Below are positions 17,710 to 28,262 of a stretch of DNA of 64,000 bases, piece by piece. This DNA comes from Paenibacillus sp. CC-CFT747. Its GTDB lineage: Bacteria > Bacillota > Bacilli > Paenibacillales > NBRC-103111. Made by a program: the position numbers and the translations under genes. The notes under the pieces were generated by a model. The model did not search any database. It was not told the origin of the DNA and saw only the letters and a list, made by a program, of their open reading frames with translations. The stretch covers positions 749,001 through 813,000 of the forward strand of contig CP106741.1 in the NCBI GenBank assembly GCA_030323305.1, in the 5' to 3' direction. Numbering within the stretch: position 1 is the stretch's first letter; the number at the start of each line of letters is the position of its first letter.

Positions 17710-19936
17710 CTACACCTGCTTCCGGAAATCGCTCGGCGGAACCCCCACCGCGTTCTTGAAGGCCCGGTTGAACGAATTGTAGTTGGTATAGCCCACTTCC
17801 TCGCTGATTTCCTGGATCGGCTTGTCCGTCTCGAGCATAAGCTGCTTCGCTTTCTCCATCCGGTGCCGGATGAGCATATCGAGAAACTTGTCGCCGATCT
17901 CTTCTTTGAACAGCTTGCTCAAGTATTTCGCATTGATGTTAAACTTCTCGCTTAAATAAGTAAGCGACAGCTCCGGGTTGCTGTAATTCTCCTCGACATA
18001 CCGGCGGATTTCCAGAATAAGCGTCCGGTTCTTCTTGGCATGGCGCATGGAGCCCATCTTCTCTGCGAGCTCCCGGAAGGACTCGTAGCACAGCCTCCGG
18101 AGATCCTCCACCGTCTCCCAGTCCTCCAAATTCTTCAACAGTTCTTGGAGAGATTCCGCCCACAGCTCCTGGTACTCCCGGGAAAGCTCCCCGAATTCCC
18201 GCTCATAATGCTGGACGAGCAGCTCCATCGTGTTCCAGATTTCCTGGCGGGACAGGACCGAGGACTTCATTTGCTGGAACAGGTGATCAAAATGCTTCTC
18301 CCACTCGTCCTCGGATAACCGCATGGCCTGAACGAGCCGGGAGATGGTTTGGAGAAAGCCGTACACATCCCGGTTCGTGTCCGGCACCCGCTACGCGGGA
18401 GGATCCGGTTGCAGCCGAGGGCGGCTTTATAAGCCAGGGCATGGTTGGCCTCCTTCAGGGACTCTCTAAGCCCGGTCAGATCCTCCGCCTGCTTGCCCAC
18501 CCCGATCGTGACGGTAAACCCGAGATTCTGCTCCACCCACTCCCGGTAGGTCGAAAGCAGCTTCTGCTCGAATAAGCCCGGGGGCCGGTTCTCTTTTACC
18601 CACAGCATGGCCGTAAGCCGGCGGTCGGACAGCCACTCCGCCCATACCTCCGTGCCGGCATGCTGGGCCGTTTCCTGAAGCACCGTGGAGAGGACGAACT
18701 TCAGCAGCGATTGATCCTGCTCGTGATAGTCCTCGGTAAATTGACGGTACCGGTCCATCTCCACAACGGCTGCCGTCCACCGGTTGTCCAAGGAGTCCAA
18801 GAACGGAAGATGGAATTTGTCCATCTCCGCCCGAAACTCCTCCTTGTCGTAAGCCTTCGTTCCTTCGAGCAGCTCCTGGAAGAAATATTTCTTCTGGAGG
18901 ATCAAGTTCTCCTCGTAGGTTTGCCGGTATTGGCGGGTCTGGTCAATCATCGACTCCAGCGTCGTTTGAATAAACCGGAACTCGTTCTCCTGCAGGCGTT
19001 CGGGCCCCGGCTTCTTCTGGGACGCCACCGTCTGGATGAGCGTCACAATCTGCTGGATCGGCTTGTAATTCCGCCGGGTGACATAGATGACCCACGCCAC
19101 TCCAATCAGCACCACGACAATGGCAAAGGCAAACCAGACCGTGTAGAACTCAAGGGCGAATTTCACGACCTTCCCGTTGGCAAGCCCCGTCTGCACTTTC
19201 CATCCTCCGTAGCTGGAGGTAAACTCCGAGAACACCTCGCCTTTGGACAGCTTCGCCGAGCCGGCTTTCCCCGGATTTTCCGGCTCCCAAAGCGCTTCAC
19301 CCGCCCGGTTCAGAACATGGACGAAAGTAAAATTCGGATCGTACATTTGAAGAATGGTCTTCTCGACCGTGGGCAAATCGACATTAACGACAACGAGCCC
19401 GTCTTCCCCGGTGCTCTCCCCGCGCACGAGCGTCATCACCCGAACCGGTGTCTGCGAGGGGAAGGCTTTGAAATCCCTCGCTCCTTCCCACCGCTGGACA
19501 TGATGATCCCGGCTCGCCTTGATGAACGCCGCATCCGGAAAGTCCTCCAGCGGAATCCGTTTCCCGTTGCTTAACACCGTATTGTCCCGGTCCCGCACCA
19601 AATAGATCGAATGAATGAGCGGAGATTCCAGCTTCAGTTCGTCCATAACCCCTACCGCCTGGATGGCGGCCGTCACATCGTCCAGCGGGGAATTCGCGAA
19701 ATAATTTTTAAGGCTGGGATTGGTCAGCATTTCCCGAAGAACCTTGAAGTCGATGGAGCGCATCGAATTGTCCAAATACTGCATCACCTGAGACCCCAGA
19801 AATTCGTTGGCCTTCAGTGCCTCCTTGCGGTTCTGCTCGTTAAAGACCTGGAAGAAGACGATAAACAGGATCGTCGTCACAATAAAAAAACTGGAAGATA
19901 GGACAGGAGCAATCGTCTGAACCAATTGTTGTTCAT
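17710..19936 (-). CDS. Membrane-anchored AraC-family regulator (YesS/YtdP type), two frame breaks
   Basis: One-component transmembrane regulator. True start is ATG 19936 (MNNNWFRRLLLSYLP); the A7 run on the plus strand (19884-19890) then breaks the frame before FFIVTTILFIVFFQVF, membrane helix 1. An extracellular sensor region of about 240 residues follows, then helix 2 (FALEFYTVWFAFAIVVVLIGVAWVIYV) and a cytoplasmic linker. The frame changes again near 18395. The C-terminal AraC domain (ILEIRRYVEENYSNPELSLTYLSE, YLSKLFKEEIGDKFLDML, ISEEVGYTNYNSFNRAFKNAVG) is intact. Total about 742 residues. Downstream of the importer genes, it probably activates them in response to a carbohydrate. Confidence 0.85.
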
Positions 19937-20042
19937 CTCGAGGTCCTCTCCCTTCCGCCATGGTTGCTTCAACAGCCGTCCATCCCGCTGCCTGTCTTTA
20001 AATTATCTATAATTATAAGGGATTAAAAAAGCATGTCAAAGG

Positions 20043-20085
20043 AAAAGACCGCTCCCGTCGATGTCTGACCCGGGAGCAGCCTTTC
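20043..20085 (-). terminator. Terminator of the solute-binding-protein gene
   Basis: GC-rich stem GCTCCCG / CGGGAGC extended by flanking pairs; TTTT follows on the minus strand. Lies just after the stop at 20100. Confidence 0.7.
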
Positions 20086-20099
20086 GTTACAGCCGTTGC

Positions 20100-21737
20100 T
20101 TATTTCTCTTTCTTCTCCAGCGCGCGTTGATAAATGGCCAGATATTCCTTGAGGTTCAGGCCGTCGAAGCCCTTCACGTACGCATCCCAGTCTTTATCGA
20201 TGCTCTTGCTGCCGATGATGAACTGCGCCATGTTGGAGACGACATAATCCTTGATGGCCGTCGTCAGCTGAGCCGCATTCTCCGTATCCTCCGTGCGGAT
20301 AAAGACATTGGCCGGATAGGTTTCCTTAGGAGCATAAGGCTGGTAGACCTGCGTAGCCTTGGCCAAGCGGGTGCCGTAGCCTTCCGGTGTCATAGGATCC
20401 TGGCCTTCGGCGAACAAGTCGCGGAACGTCTTGGACAGGTCATGCGCACCGATCTGGGACCAGCTCTCGTTCACGATGACATTCTTATCGCGCTCCGGCA
20501 GGTTGTAATAGCTGTACTTGGCCGGCTTGCCGTCGATATTCTTCTCGTTGGGATCGGCCTTCTTCCAGCCCTTCCCTTCCGTCGGACCGTATTCGGCATA
20601 GAGGGCGCCCTCTTCGCTGAACATATAATCCGCAATCTTGATCGCCGCAATCTGCTGGGCCTCGGAGGCTTTGTTCGTAATGGCGAATTCAAATTCCCCT
20701 ACGCTTTGAGAAGCACCGGTCGTCTGAACGCCGTTTGGCCCCTTCAGAGGAGGAACAATTTCCCAGTGCTGGTGACGGGTCTTATCTTTCTCATAGGTGT
20801 TCACCAGGTAACTGATGAGCGCCGTGGTAATGGAGCCGACCGCTTCGTCGCCTTCCTTGTTCCCGAGCTGTCCGACCGCCTGGTCGTTCTGGGTGAAGGA
20901 AGCCGGATCCACCAAGCCTTCCTTGTAGAGCTTGTTCATGTATTCCAGGCCTTGCTTCCATTCCGGCTGGTTGGCGGCAAAGCTTATTTTGCCGTCCTTG
21001 ACGATCAAGTACTTGTCGTTGTCGTTGTAAATAAAGCTGTTCATCAGGAACGCATCGATGTTCCCGTTCCATACGTATTTGTTCGGTGCTCCGGTAAGAG
21101 GAATTTCATCCGCCTTGCCGTTGCCGTTCGGGTCTTTGGTTTTGAAGGCCTTCAGAACCGTATAGAGCTCATCGGTCGTCGTAGGCATTTTGAGACCCAG
21201 CTTGTCGAGCCATTCCTTGTTGATCCAATACTTCTGTGAATAGGTGCAGTGGTAGCATTCGTTGAAGATCGGAAGCGCATAGATGTTGCCGTCCGGTGCG
21301 GTAATGGCATCCTTGAAGTACGGCTTGTCTTCCATCTGTTTCGTAATATTCGGAGCATACTTGGCCAGCAGGTCGTTCAGGGGCAGGAAGACGCCCTGTT
21401 TACCGTAGTTCTGAAGATCCGAGGTGGTGAACTTGCCGTGAAGGAAAACCTCCGGATAGTCGCCGCTTGCCAGAAGCAGCTGGCGGCGGTCCTGCAGGGC
21501 ATCCGACGGGGCGAGGTCCCACTTCAGCTTGACGTTGAATTTCTTCTCGATGAATTTCGTGAACTCGTTCTCCTCCATAGGGGCTTTCCCTTGAGGAGCA
21601 AAGAAGGTCATACTCACGGGGCCGCCGTTCTCGCCCCCTCCGGACCCTCCGGACTGGCTATCCTGCTTTCCGCAGGCGGCAAGTATCGTAAACGATGCCA
21701 GAATGATGGCCAAAAGCACAGACAATGATTTTTTCAA
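20100..21737 (-). CDS. ABC importer solute-binding lipoprotein (LplA type)
   Basis: 545-residue extracellular lipoprotein. Signal peptide MKKSLSVLLAIILASFTILAAC with the lipobox LAAC (Cys 22), then a Gly/Ser linker and a family-1 binding fold: LLASGDYPEVFLHG, LNDLLAKYAPNI, NIYALPIFNECYHCTYSQKYWINKEWLDKLGLKMPTT, EIPLTGAPN. The long (over 500 aa) LplA/YtcQ class typically binds oligosaccharides. Last of the three importer genes, after two permeases. Such systems have no own ATPase and use the shared MsmX-type ATPase encoded elsewhere (family knowledge). Confidence 0.9.
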   Translation of the reverse strand: MKKSLSVLLAIILASFTILAACGKQDSQSGGSGGGENGGPVSMTFFAPQGKAPMEENEFTKFIEKKFNVKLKWDLAPSDALQDRRQLLLASGDYPEVFLHGKFTTSDLQNYGKQGVFLPLNDLLAKYAPNITKQMEDKPYFKDAITAPDGNIYALPIFNECYHCTYSQKYWINKEWLDKLGLKMPTTTDELYTVLKAFKTKDPNGNGKADEIPLTGAPNKYVWNGNIDAFLMNSFIYNDNDKYLIVKDGKISFAANQPEWKQGLEYMNKLYKEGLVDPASFTQNDQAVGQLGNKEGDEAVGSITTALISYLVNTYEKDKTRHQHWEIVPPLKGPNGVQTTGASQSVGEFEFAITNKASEAQQIAAIKIADYMFSEEGALYAEYGPTEGKGWKKADPNEKNIDGKPAKYSYYNLPERDKNVIVNESWSQIGAHDLSKTFRDLFAEGQDPMTPEGYGTRLAKATQVYQPYAPKETYPANVFIRTEDTENAAQLTTAIKDYVVSNMAQFIIGSKSIDKDWDAYVKGFDGLNLKEYLAIYQRALEKKEK

Positions 21738-21888
21738 AGGTGACTCCTCCTTATGAAATGTCGCGTTGTAAGTTTCGTCATTTTACTACACAAGTGCCTT
21801 TCCGTGAAATTTCCTTCACCCGTCCCGGAAAGCGCGGCCGATCGAGCACCTCCTTCCCCATTGTTTCCGGCGGGAGTTCTTCTATGCC

Positions 21889-22788
21889 TCAGCCTTTCAA
21901 GGAACCGATCATGACACCCTTAACAAAATGCCGTTGAACGAACGGGTAGATGATCAGGACCGGAATGCTGGCCACAACAATCAGAGCATATTTCAATACC
22001 TGCTCGAAGCCTTGATCGCGCAGCTTCGCGGTGGTGTTCGCCAGCATCTGCGGGTCGGCGGCATTCAGAATCAGCAGGTTGCGGAGCACGTACTGCAGAG
22101 GGAACAGCTTCTCAGTACGCAGGTAAATCAGGGCGTCGAAGTAAGCGTTCCAGTGGCCGACGGCGTACATCAGGGTCATGACCGCCAGAATAGGAGCGGA
22201 CAAGGGAAGCACGACACTGATCAAGTACCGGATATCCCGGCAGCCGTCCATCTGAGCGGCTTCTCCGAGCTCCTCCGGAATGGAGGTTTGAAAGAAGGTA
22301 CGGGCCACAATGACCTGGAAGACGGCGAGCGCCCCCGGCAGCCACATCGCCCACCGCGTATCAAGAAGATGCAGACCCTTCATAAGCAGATACGTGGGGA
22401 TAAGGCCGCCATCGAAAAACATGGTAACCATCATAAAGATCATGATGAGGCCCCTGCCGTAAAACGTCTTGCGGGAGAGAGGATACGCAAGCATCACGGT
22501 CAACGTCACATTAATCAGCGTCCCGACCACCGTATAGATAATCGTATTGTAGTAGCCCACCATGAGCTGAGAGCTTCGGAAGATGGACGCATACGCTTTC
22601 AGATTAAAGTCGACGGGAAGGAGCCACACCTTACCCGACATGACCGCTCCCGAGGAGCTCAAGGAGGAGCTTACGATGAAGAGAAGCGGGTAAAACACAA
22701 TCAGCAGAACAAGGCTCAGAAACAAGTAGTTGAAGCCCATAAAAATCCGGTCGCCCACCGGTTCTTTGATCCGATTACGTTTAAACAT
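21889..22788 (-). CDS. ABC importer permease (YtcP type)
   Basis: 299-residue inner-membrane permease of the carbohydrate importer with six predicted helices. The cytoplasmic EAA loop reads EELGEAAQMDGCRDIRYLISVVLPLSAP (about residues 190-217, shown by its EAA and G spacing). Other typical parts are FYPLLFIVSSSLSS, TMFFDGGLIPTYLL and the end FVQRHFVKGVMIGSLKG, which is diagnostic for the YtcP group. It begins 15 bases after the other permease gene, with GGGAGG as ribosome site. Confidence 0.9.
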   Translation of the reverse strand: MFKRNRIKEPVGDRIFMGFNYLFLSLVLLIVFYPLLFIVSSSLSSSGAVMSGKVWLLPVDFNLKAYASIFRSSQLMVGYYNTIIYTVVGTLINVTLTVMLAYPLSRKTFYGRGLIMIFMMVTMFFDGGLIPTYLLMKGLHLLDTRWAMWLPGALAVFQVIVARTFFQTSIPEELGEAAQMDGCRDIRYLISVVLPLSAPILAVMTLMYAVGHWNAYFDALIYLRTEKLFPLQYVLRNLLILNAADPQMLANTTAKLRDQGFEQVLKYALIVVASIPVLIIYPFVQRHFVKGVMIGSLKG

Positions 22789-22803
22789 GGATGTCCCTCC
22801 CTT

Positions 22804-23772
22804 TTACCACAGGCTGTTCTCCGAAACCCTGCGGGAAACCGTATTCACAATGATGAGCAGAATGAGATTGATGATGGAGTTGAACAACCCGACCGCCGCC
22901 GAGAAGCTGAAGTTCGCCCCGACCAGACCGACCTTATACACATACGTCGCAATAACTTCCGAAGCGCTCGTATTCAGCGGGTTCTGCATCAGGAAGATTT
23001 TCTCGAAGCCGACGCCCATCACGCTGCCCAGACTCAGAATCAGCATAATGACGGTAATGGGAATGAGGCTTGGGATGTCGATATGCAGCATCTTCTTGAA
23101 GCGGGAGGCTCCGTCCATCTTCGCGGCCTCATACAGCGAGGGATCCACTCCGGCGAGTGCCGCCATATAGATGATGGAAGAGTACCCCATCGTCTGCCAG
23201 ACTCCCGACCATACATAAATCGATTTGAAGTATTCCGGGATCCCGAGGAAGTTGGTTTGCGGCAGGCCGAGCAGGCCGAACAGCCGGTCCACCACCCCTA
23301 CATGGGGAGACAGCATGAGGATGATGATGGATACCATAACGACCGTCGAGATAAAATGAGGCGCATAGGTCACCATCTGCACCGTCTTCTTGAAGAAGCC
23401 CGTCCGGATCTCGTTTAGCGCCAGCGCCAGCAGAATGGGAATCGGGAAGCCGGCAATCAGCGAGTAGAACGAGATGCCGATCGTATTCTGGATCAGCCGC
23501 CAGAAGTTAGGCGAATGGAAGAAGGTTAGAAAATGATCGAAGCCGACCCAGGGACTTCCCCAGATGCCTTTGACGACGCTGTAGTTCTTGAAGGCGATCT
23601 GTACGCCGGCCATCGGAATGTATTTGAAAATAAAAAGATACAGAACCGGCGGCAGAACCAGCAGGTAGAGCTCCCAATGTCTCTTCAGGCTCTTGATGAA
23701 GGGATGCTCCCGTTTGCGTGCGATCCTTTGGAGCGTAGCAGGAGCGGACAGGCTGTCGGTTGGTTTACTCAT
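22804..23772 (-). CDS. ABC importer permease (LplB/YteP type)
   Basis: 322 residues and six membrane helices. N-terminal cytoplasmic tail, then YLLVLPPVLYLFIFKYIPMAGVQIAFKNY typical of LplB. EAA motif in SLYEAAKMDGASRFKKMLHIDIPSLIP. Ends in LIIVNTVSRRVSENSLW, close to the family's usual end. First gene of the importer operon, downstream of the fucosidase operon but separated from it by a terminator, so it must have its own promoter in the 23773-23970 gap. Confidence 0.9.
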   Translation of the reverse strand: MSKPTDSLSAPATLQRIARKREHPFIKSLKRHWELYLLVLPPVLYLFIFKYIPMAGVQIAFKNYSVVKGIWGSPWVGFDHFLTFFHSPNFWRLIQNTIGISFYSLIAGFPIPILLALALNEIRTGFFKKTVQMVTYAPHFISTVVMVSIIILMLSPHVGVVDRLFGLLGLPQTNFLGIPEYFKSIYVWSGVWQTMGYSSIIYMAALAGVDPSLYEAAKMDGASRFKKMLHIDIPSLIPITVIMLILSLGSVMGVGFEKIFLMQNPLNTSASEVIATYVYKVGLVGANFSFSAAVGLFNSIINLILLIIVNTVSRRVSENSLW

Positions 23773-23973
23773 TCACGTCACTCCTCTTTAGGTCTTTTCT
23801 GTCATTCCCCCAAGCTTTTTCGTTTGGCTTGAATGCTTGAGACGATCGTAACGCGGGTTCCTTTCTTTATTCAATTTGCAATTTTCCCGCCCTCTGCATT
23901 ATTCCGAAACCCCTTGCCCCGCAAGGGAAAAATGCGTCTTAACACCCGCTTAACAATTTTCTCCCGCATTGAA

Positions 23974-24010
23974 AAAATCCCCGGAACCTGTACCCAGGTC
24001 CCGGGGATCC
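23974..24010 (-). terminator. Strong terminator between fucosidase and importer operons
   Basis: 14-bp stem ATCCCCGGAACCTG / CAGGTCCCGGGGAT (one G-U pair) followed on the minus strand by six T, eight bases after the GH29 stop. Confidence 0.85.
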
Positions 24011-24017
24011 GTTATTC

Positions 24018-25415
24018 TCAGCGGGTCACCATGCGAAACGCATGGGTGATTGGAGCCTTCTCCGAAAGCGCCGTCTCCGGCAGGGTGACCGCCCATCCGT
24101 CCGTCGTTCTTTCGAACTCCAGCGCCTCTTCCGTGCCGATGAGCTCGATGCGGGTGACGTTCTCCGGATAAGGAATGACGAGCTGCCGGCTGACCGCCTC
24201 CGCTTCGCTGCGGTAGAGACGGAAGGCGTAGCCGGTCGTGTCCTTGCGGGTGAACGCCCATTCGCCGGTAAAGGCCGGCTCGCAAACCCGCGTTCCGTAG
24301 ATGCCCTCGCCGTATTCCTTCAGCCAGGCGCCGAGCCCTTTCATGCTGCGGATGGCGCCTTCCGGAAGCCGTCCGTCCGGCTGGGGACCGACGTTAAGCG
24401 CAAGGTTCCCGCCCTTGGCCACCACCTCAAGAAGAATATGAGCCAACTGCCGCGGGGTTTTGTAGGTGTCTTCATACCGGAACGAGAAGGAGGTGCCCAT
24501 CGTGATGCAGCTTTCCCACGGGATGTTCATGGGCCGCTCCGGGATCGTCTGCTCCGGCGTGACAATATTCTCATACGGCCCGCCCACCGTCCGGTCCGCG
24601 GCCAGCAGCCACGGCTGGGTCCGGCGGGCTTTCTCCACCACTTCACCGAGGCGGATGTCCTGGCCGCTCCGGCCTTCGCGTACCCAGCCCGCATCGAGCC
24701 ACAGGCAGTCAATGCGTCCGTACTTCGTCAGGAGCTCCATGATCTGCTCATGAGTGAAGTCCACAAATTTCTCCCACAGCCACGGATACTTCTCCGGGTC
24801 ATAGGACGGTCCCCGCCACATATGGCGCCCGCGTTCCATGCCCGGGGCCCAATAATACGGAGTATGCCAGTCCGCCTTCGAGAAATAAGCGGAGATGGCC
24901 AGTCCCTTGGCCCGGAACGCATCGAAGAGCTCCCGGCAGATGTCCGCATATTTATGGGTATGAAAAGGAGTGTCCTGTCCGGTGACCCGGTAATCCGTCG
25001 TGTGGGTGTCCCACATGCAGAAGCCGTCGTGGTGCTTGGTGGTAAAGAGGAAGTAGCGGAAGCCGTTGTCGGCCGCAAGCTCCGCCCACACGTCGGGCTG
25101 CAGGCGCACCGGATTGAACGTCCGGTTCAGGTCGAAGTACTGGCGCTTGAATTCCTCCATGTCGTCCGTCCAGTTGATGTCGTCCCGGGACCAGTTCCCG
25201 TCGTCATCGCTGAGGGCCCACGATTCCACCAAGCCCAGCTGGGAATACGGTCCCCAGTGCATCATCAGGCCGAGCTTCTGGTCCTTGAACCATTCCAGCC
25301 GCTCCAAGAGCAGAGGATCCTCCGGCTTCACCCACTCCTCTTCCTTGCTGAAGTTGTGAACGCCCGTTTCCACGATCGCTTCGTGCTGCTCGTTGTTGTC
25401 TATCTTGTCACTCAT
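24018..25415 (-). CDS. GH29 alpha-L-fucosidase (1)
   Basis: About 465 residues, intact. Start MSDKIDNNEQH after GGGAGG; longer starts lack a ribosome site. Family marks: LGLMMHWGPYSQLGLVESWAL near the N-terminus, RYFLFTTKHHDGFCMWDT (the conserved His pair), and the nucleophile region YGRIDCLWLDAGWV. EVVAKGGNLALNVGPQPDGRLPE precedes a C-terminal beta-sandwich. No signal peptide, so it acts inside the cell on imported fucosylated oligosaccharides. It follows the second GH29 gene by 35 bases in the same operon. The two differ clearly and probably cleave different fucose linkages. Confidence 0.9.
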   Translation of the reverse strand: MSDKIDNNEQHEAIVETGVHNFSKEEEWVKPEDPLLLERLEWFKDQKLGLMMHWGPYSQLGLVESWALSDDDGNWSRDDINWTDDMEEFKRQYFDLNRTFNPVRLQPDVWAELAADNGFRYFLFTTKHHDGFCMWDTHTTDYRVTGQDTPFHTHKYADICRELFDAFRAKGLAISAYFSKADWHTPYYWAPGMERGRHMWRGPSYDPEKYPWLWEKFVDFTHEQIMELLTKYGRIDCLWLDAGWVREGRSGQDIRLGEVVEKARRTQPWLLAADRTVGGPYENIVTPEQTIPERPMNIPWESCITMGTSFSFRYEDTYKTPRQLAHILLEVVAKGGNLALNVGPQPDGRLPEGAIRSMKGLGAWLKEYGEGIYGTRVCEPAFTGEWAFTRKDTTGYAFRLYRSEAEAVSRQLVIPYPENVTRIELIGTEEALEFERTTDGWAVTLPETALSEKAPITHAFRMVTR

Positions 25416-25450
25416 GCTGATTCCTCCCATCCCATCGTTAACAAGTCCCC

Positions 25451-26955
25451 CTACGGTATATCCTTTTTCCCCGGGGGGCACAATGCTCCATTATCGCCTG
25501 CTTTGCCATTTTCCCCTTCCGGCCCGTAAACCCCAAGGAAGGACAGCGTCGGGCACCACCTCGATTCGAGAATGGTTATCCGGAGGTAACGGAAGGTCAC
25601 CGGAGGGAAGACAGCTATTTTCTTATAGCCGATCACGGTTCCGCGGTAAATTTCCTTCCAATCGTCTTCCGTTCTGCCTTCCAGGAGGAAGCTTTCCACC
25701 CGCTGTCCGGACCGCAGATGCTCCATCAGCAACACCCGGCTGAACGTTTGGGGCTCCCCAAGTCGAGTTCGATCGAAGCACGCTCGGTCCCCTCCTTGGG
25801 GCACCAGAACGTTTCGCGCCGGCCGTCGAGCACATGGGAAGCCCGGTGCTCCTCGTCCTTCGTTTCCGACGCCTCCACGGCGGCCTCCGCTGCCAGATTG
25901 GTCCGGAACGCGGAGCGAAGCGCCTCCCCGACCTCCTTCAGCCGGACGGCATCATTCTCGTGAATCCGCCCCCGCTTGTCCGGCGGCAGGTTCAGCAGGA
26001 AGGTGGCGTTGCCGCCGACGGCCCCATAGTAAACCGCCAGCAGCTCCTCAAGCGATTTGACCTGGTCATCCTCCGAGGCATGGTAGAACCACCCGGGCCT
26101 TATCGAGGTGTTGACCTCCGCGGGATACCAGACCAGGTCATGGGCGAAGGGACGGATCACGTCCCGGCTTCCCAGGTCGCGGTCATCCGTGCGGATCCGC
26201 TCGGCAAACCGGCCGTCATCCTCTTTCTGCGACTGCTCCTGGATCTTCTCGTTATCCCGCAAATGGCCCGGAACCACGCTCCATTCGGACGGCCGGGTAT
26301 GCCCCGCCTCATTGCCGCACCAGCGCACATCGGGGCCGCACACCGAAATAACGGCCTGAGGCTGCAGCTTCCGAATGAGCCGGTAATAGGCTTCCCAGTC
26401 GTAGACCTGCCTCTTGCCGTTCGGGCCTTCCCCGCAGGCGCCGTCGAACCACACGCAGAAGATTTCCCCGTACCCCGTCAAGAGCTCCCTCAGCTGGTTT
26501 AGGAAGAACCCGTTATACGCCGGGGAATCCCCATAGGTCGGCTCATGCCGGTCCCAGGGAGACAGATAGATGCCGAACCGGAGCCCGCCGCGGCGGCACG
26601 CCTCCGCCACCTCCTTGACCAGATCTCCCTTCCCGTCCTTCCAGGGGCTGGCGGCTACCGTATGACCGGTATAGGCGCTCGGCCATAAACAGAACCCGTC
26701 ATGATGCTTGCACGTCAGGATCAGGCCCGTCATGCCGGCGCTCTTACACGCCTCGACCCACTGGTCGGCGGAGAGATCCGTAGGGGCGAACAAGGAAGGG
26801 TCCTCGTTCCCGAGTCCCCATTCCCGGTCCGTGTATGTATTTACCGTATAATGAATGAAGGCGTAGAACTCCATCTCCTGCCAGGCCGCCTGCCGTTCGG
26901 ATGGGGCTACCCGCGCCGCCGCCTTGATGAAAGCGGCCTCCACATTCGCTGCCAT
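25451..26955 (-). CDS. GH29 alpha-L-fucosidase (2) with C-terminal discoidin-like domain, frame break
   Basis: Catalytic part about residues 1-360: MEFYAFIHYTVNTYTDREWG, LILTCKHHDGFCLWPS, GLRFGIYLSPWDRHEP, nucleophile in EIFCVWFDGACGEG, and NATFLLNLPPDKRGRIHE. A F5/8C-like carbohydrate-binding region starts near ASHVLDGRRETFWCPK. At the G4 run near 25755 the frame changes; the domain goes on as EPQTFSRVLLMEHL and VTFRYLRITILESRWCPTLSFLGVYG. The total is about 501 residues. The last 20 residues are not family-like and a further frame error there is possible. Cytoplasmic by lack of signal peptide. Confidence 0.88.
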
Positions 26956-27003
26956 ATGCCAACCTCTCCTCTCTTTCCCAGGTCGCCGGGAATGTCCGCC
27001 CGC

Positions 27004-28019
27004 TTACCGGTCGGGTATCGTCAACGTCCAGAAGGCGATCCGGTCCCGTTTCCACGTATAAGTCACATATAAGGTAGGGCCCTTCGAAACGATGGCCGGG
27101 TACGAATATTCCCCGGGCTCGTTCTCGAGCACGACTTCGTCTTCCCACGTTTCCCCATTGTCGCCCGAGAACCGGATGACCAGAGGGGTTCGGGGGCTTT
27201 CCGTCGAATGGCCGCGGACGGGATTAAAGATCAGAGCTAGCGTCCCGTTCTCCATCCGGGTGACGTCGATCCCGCTGTTGTTATGGAGGAGGGAGGTCGG
27301 ATACGCTTGGCACCAGGTGAGTCCGTTGTCCTCCGAATCACTGCGGTAGATCCAGCCCTCGGTGCTCCGCAGCAGCATGTGGACCCGGCTCCCGCCGGAA
27401 GACCACAGGGTCGGCTGAATGAGCCCACGGGCGAACCAGTGGCGGGTACCCACATAATTCTCCAGGTCCATCGGCACCAGGTTGCTTTTCGTCCAGGTTA
27501 CTCCCCGTCCGAGGACAGGTCGACAAAGGACTCCCAGATCTGCTTACCGGGAGCATCCGGATCATGCCTCTCCACCGAAGCGGGGGCCGCTATCGTTCCG
27601 TCCGGGAGAACAACCGGCTTGCAGCGAACGGGGCCGCGCCCTCCGACATCCCCCGGTACCAGCTCCTTCGGCTCCGACCACGTTCTTCCTCCGTCCCGGG
27701 ACACCGTGAAGCGGGTGTGCCAATCGGTAATTTCATGCCCCACCTTGTAAAAGAGAAGGAGCTTGTCCTCCAAAGGGAGCAGCACCGGATTCCAATGAGC
27801 GATTCCCTCTTCGTCCGCCGCTTTGAACGGAGCGGACCAGACGCCATTCCCGCGCAGAGCCATCCAGATGGCGACGTCACTCGATTTCTCATGCTTGCCG
27901 GCGAACCAGGCGGCCACTGTCCCGCCGTCCGGGAGCAGGGCAAGCGTCGAGGCATGACTGCTTTGGAACGGCTGACCCTCTGCAAAAAGATATTGTTTCT
28001 CTGAAACGATTCCGGTCAT
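27004..28019 (-). CDS. Sialidase-like (BNR/Asp-box) beta-propeller protein, frame break
   Basis: About 338 residues with the exo-alpha-sialidase type fold (PF13088-like). Start MTGIVSEKQYLFAEG. Three Asp boxes are visible: SRDGGRTW, SEDNGLTW and SGDNGETW. The frame changes at a G4 run near 27502 (FVDLSSDGE, then VTWTKSNLVPMDLENYVG), and the rest is intact to TLTIPDR. It lacks a signal peptide. Without structure I cannot confirm the arginine triad, and several families with Asp boxes are not sialidases (for example other glycoside hydrolases or lyases). It leads the operon with two fucosidases, consistent with trimming capped glycans. Confidence 0.75.
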
Positions 28020-28189
28020 GACAAGATTCCTCCTGTTTTCAGCCGTTATAGGACAGTCCGTTAGATAAGCGAGAAACCGGCTTACCTGCTCCTATCCTAC
28101 CGGGCCGCCCCCGCCGATCAATTGTCATCTTTCACCGGCTTTCCGATTTTCGCCCTGCGGCGGCGAACCGCCGGGTCGGGCAGGCAGCC

Positions 28190-28262
28190 AAAAAGGCCAG
28201 CCGGAAGTAACCCCGACTGACCTTTTATCACGAAAAAGAAACGGGCATGGAGCCCGCTTCTT
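28190..28262 (-). terminator. Two adjacent terminator hairpins after the 105-aa gene
   Basis: Hairpin A: GAAACGGGC / GCCCGCTTC (28237-28261) followed on the minus strand by TTTCTTTTT. Hairpin B: AAAGGCCAGCCGG / CCGACTGACCTTT (28192-28225) followed by TTTTT. Rest of 28020-28190 holds no gene I can see. Confidence 0.75.

Noticed and set aside
21928..23418. Long plus-strand open frame opposite the two permease genes
   Set aside because: The minus strand encodes textbook EAA-loop permeases; the plus-strand product is a His/Arg/Asp-rich shadow.
24042..25529. 495-codon plus-strand frame opposite GH29
   Set aside because: Complement of a conserved fucosidase with catalytic motifs; no ribosome site.
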